A stretch of 64,000 nt of DNA. Origin: Siphonodentalium dalli. Taxonomy: Eukaryota > Mollusca > Scaphopoda > Gadilida > Siphonodentaliidae. The position numbers and the translations under genes are program-made. The DNA lies in assembly GCA_032622095.1 (NCBI GenBank), contig CP136067.1:93732707-93796706 (forward strand), in the 5' to 3' direction. Position 1 is the stretch's first letter; every line of letters starts with the position of its first letter. Shown piece by piece: positions 62,664 to 64,000 of this stretch. A model generated the notes under the pieces. That model was given only the letters and a program-made list of their open reading frames with translations. It was not told the origin of the DNA and made no database searches.

Positions 62664-63104
62664 GTTTGTTGTCATCATCAAGCAATATGTACAACATAAG
62701 TTGCTGGAGGGCAACTTTTGTAAAAAAAAAAATATTTAAATGTCATGCCTGAGACTCTGCCACTTGGAATTTCAAACCAAAATTAGGTTGAAATGGTTCC
62801 GATATTTTGTTTTTTAACCAGTATTTGATGTGAAATTTATGTTTTAGATGAACATTTTCCTGCCTCAATTTTATTTTTGAACTGAAATGGCTATCGTTAT
62901 GGAAATGTTCAAACATAGAAGGTGGGTAGGAGTGTCAGGTTGGAAATATCAAACAGTCAGAAATATCAAAGTTAACATACTAGTTGGAAAATTCCAACCC
63001 AATATCATTTCTTGGACTTGGGAATTTGAGTCTTGTTTTAGGGGTTTTCACAAAATCTATATGTCACTAATGGATTTGTCTGTCATAGAAAATAGTCCTT
63101 GTAT
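62664..63104. other. Intron 22, proximal part: no feature seen
   Basis: AT-rich sequence; no following MAM exon before the window end was found. Confidence 0.3.
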
Positions 63105-63364
63105 GAGATTCATGATGGGAGCTGTGCTGGTGCAGCATTAAAGATCCTGTGCCTGTGCATTCTCTTATATATGTGAGTCTCCCATAGGGAGCTTCGCATA
63201 TATAAAATAATGCACTGGCTTACAAGGTCAATGTAAATATTGTTAGGCCAATGCATTCTCATCTATATGCGAGGCTCCATATGGGTGGACTTGCATATAT
63301 AAGAGAATGCATTGGCACAGGGCTTTTGCAAAATTTCAGGAAGCTCCGGTCATGAACGGATGAA
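63105..63364. mobile_element. Family A MITE copy
   Basis: GATTCATGATGGGAGCTGTG to GGAAGCTCCGGTCATGAACG, two hairpins with TGCATTCTC arms; outer CCCTTT mutated. 63365-63714 shows nothing recognised. Confidence 0.65.
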
Positions 63365-63714
63365 TCCATAAAATGAACTTGACTCAAAATTGGGATTTTT
63401 TATTAACGAATAAATGACTTATGTATATCTACTTAATTAATTTATCGCAAAAAAAAAACTCTTGCTTTTGCATATGAACTTGGACTTTATAACTATTAAA
63501 TTGTAATTATTAAAAATATTCATATAGGAGAGTTGACATACAAAATTATGACACTTAGAAATTTATGCTCCCACAGATAGCATACAGGCTACAGCTATGC
63601 TCTAATTAATTGACCCCTTTAACAAGCTTGTAGGGCGTTAATGACACGGTCAAGTGGTTGACATGCGGCATCCGTGAGTAATCTTACTGCGGTACTAGTA
63701 ATATTTTTTTAACT

Positions 63715-64000
63715 GCTGCGGTAAAAGGTCGTATTATGTTATCAGTCCATCCGTCCGTCTGTTAACATTTTTGGTTTGCGATCGATAACTCAGTTTGGAT
63801 TATTTTATCTGAACCAAAGTTGGTATGTTTATTTCCCAGCTAAAGATACAGGCCAAGTTCGAATATGGGTTCCGTGCGATTTTTTTTACATGAGTTACGG
63901 CCCTTTTTGTCCGCCGACCCAACGGGTTCGGAGGACTATTATAATCAGCCTGTGCGTGCGTCCGTGCGAGGTTTCCGGATGATAACTTTAGTTAGAGTGA
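63715..64000. repeat. Family M repeat, truncated by the window edge
   Basis: GGTCGTATTATGTTATCAGT, TCCATCCGTCCGTCTG, a GATCGATAACTCAGTTTGGA unit and a second GTTTCCGGATGATAACTTTA at the edge. Confidence 0.55.

Overview
This is an intron-rich, AT-rich animal genomic window. It carries the middle part of one very large gene on the + strand. The gene encodes a secreted or cell-surface multidomain protein built from MAM domains alternating with LDL-receptor class A (LDLa) modules, the domain plan of MALRD1/DIET1-like proteins. Repeats with interspersed forms resembling those of marine invertebrate genomes (TTAA-flanked foldback elements, RTE-like 3' tails, 'TTTCCGGATGATAACTTTA' repeats) suggest a marine invertebrate, perhaps a lophotrochozoan. 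The species cannot be fixed from the sequence alone. No prokaryotic gene organisation, rRNA, tRNA or CRISPR array was seen.

I joined 22 coding exons (E1-E22) between 1972 and 62663. All junctions are GT-AG and every phase is compatible from one exon to the next. Together they give about 13.0 kb of coding sequence (about 4,350 residues) and carry 23 MAM domains (the first and last incomplete) and 14 LDLa modules. The start codon, signal peptide, stop codon and UTRs lie outside the window. Domain order is: MAM1-MAM2-MAM3-LDLa(a)-MAM4-(b)-MAM5-(c)-MAM6, then a run of MAM domains without LDLa between them (MAM7-12), then strictly alternating LDLa and MAM from LDLa(d)-MAM13 to LDLa(n)-MAM23. In the alternating parts two MAM subtypes take turns, so the real repeat unit is MAM(I)-LDLa-MAM(II)-LDLa.

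Roughly four fifths of the gene span is intron, and the introns are packed with non-autonomous elements. There are several TTAA-flanked foldback families starting CCCTTT (here A, D, E, F), other palindromic families (B, C, K, L), three candidate hAT-like elements with 7-8 bp target duplications, RTE-like tails, and at least six minisatellite arrays. Several arrays grow directly out of a mobile element (45.7-47.8 kb and 22.36-22.88 kb). Three arrays duplicate splice sites of this gene: the E4 donor, the E18 acceptor and the E21 acceptor. A decayed copy of the start of E16 lies upstream of the real exon. Many element ends lie within tens of bases of 3' splice sites. I found no second protein-coding gene that I can support.
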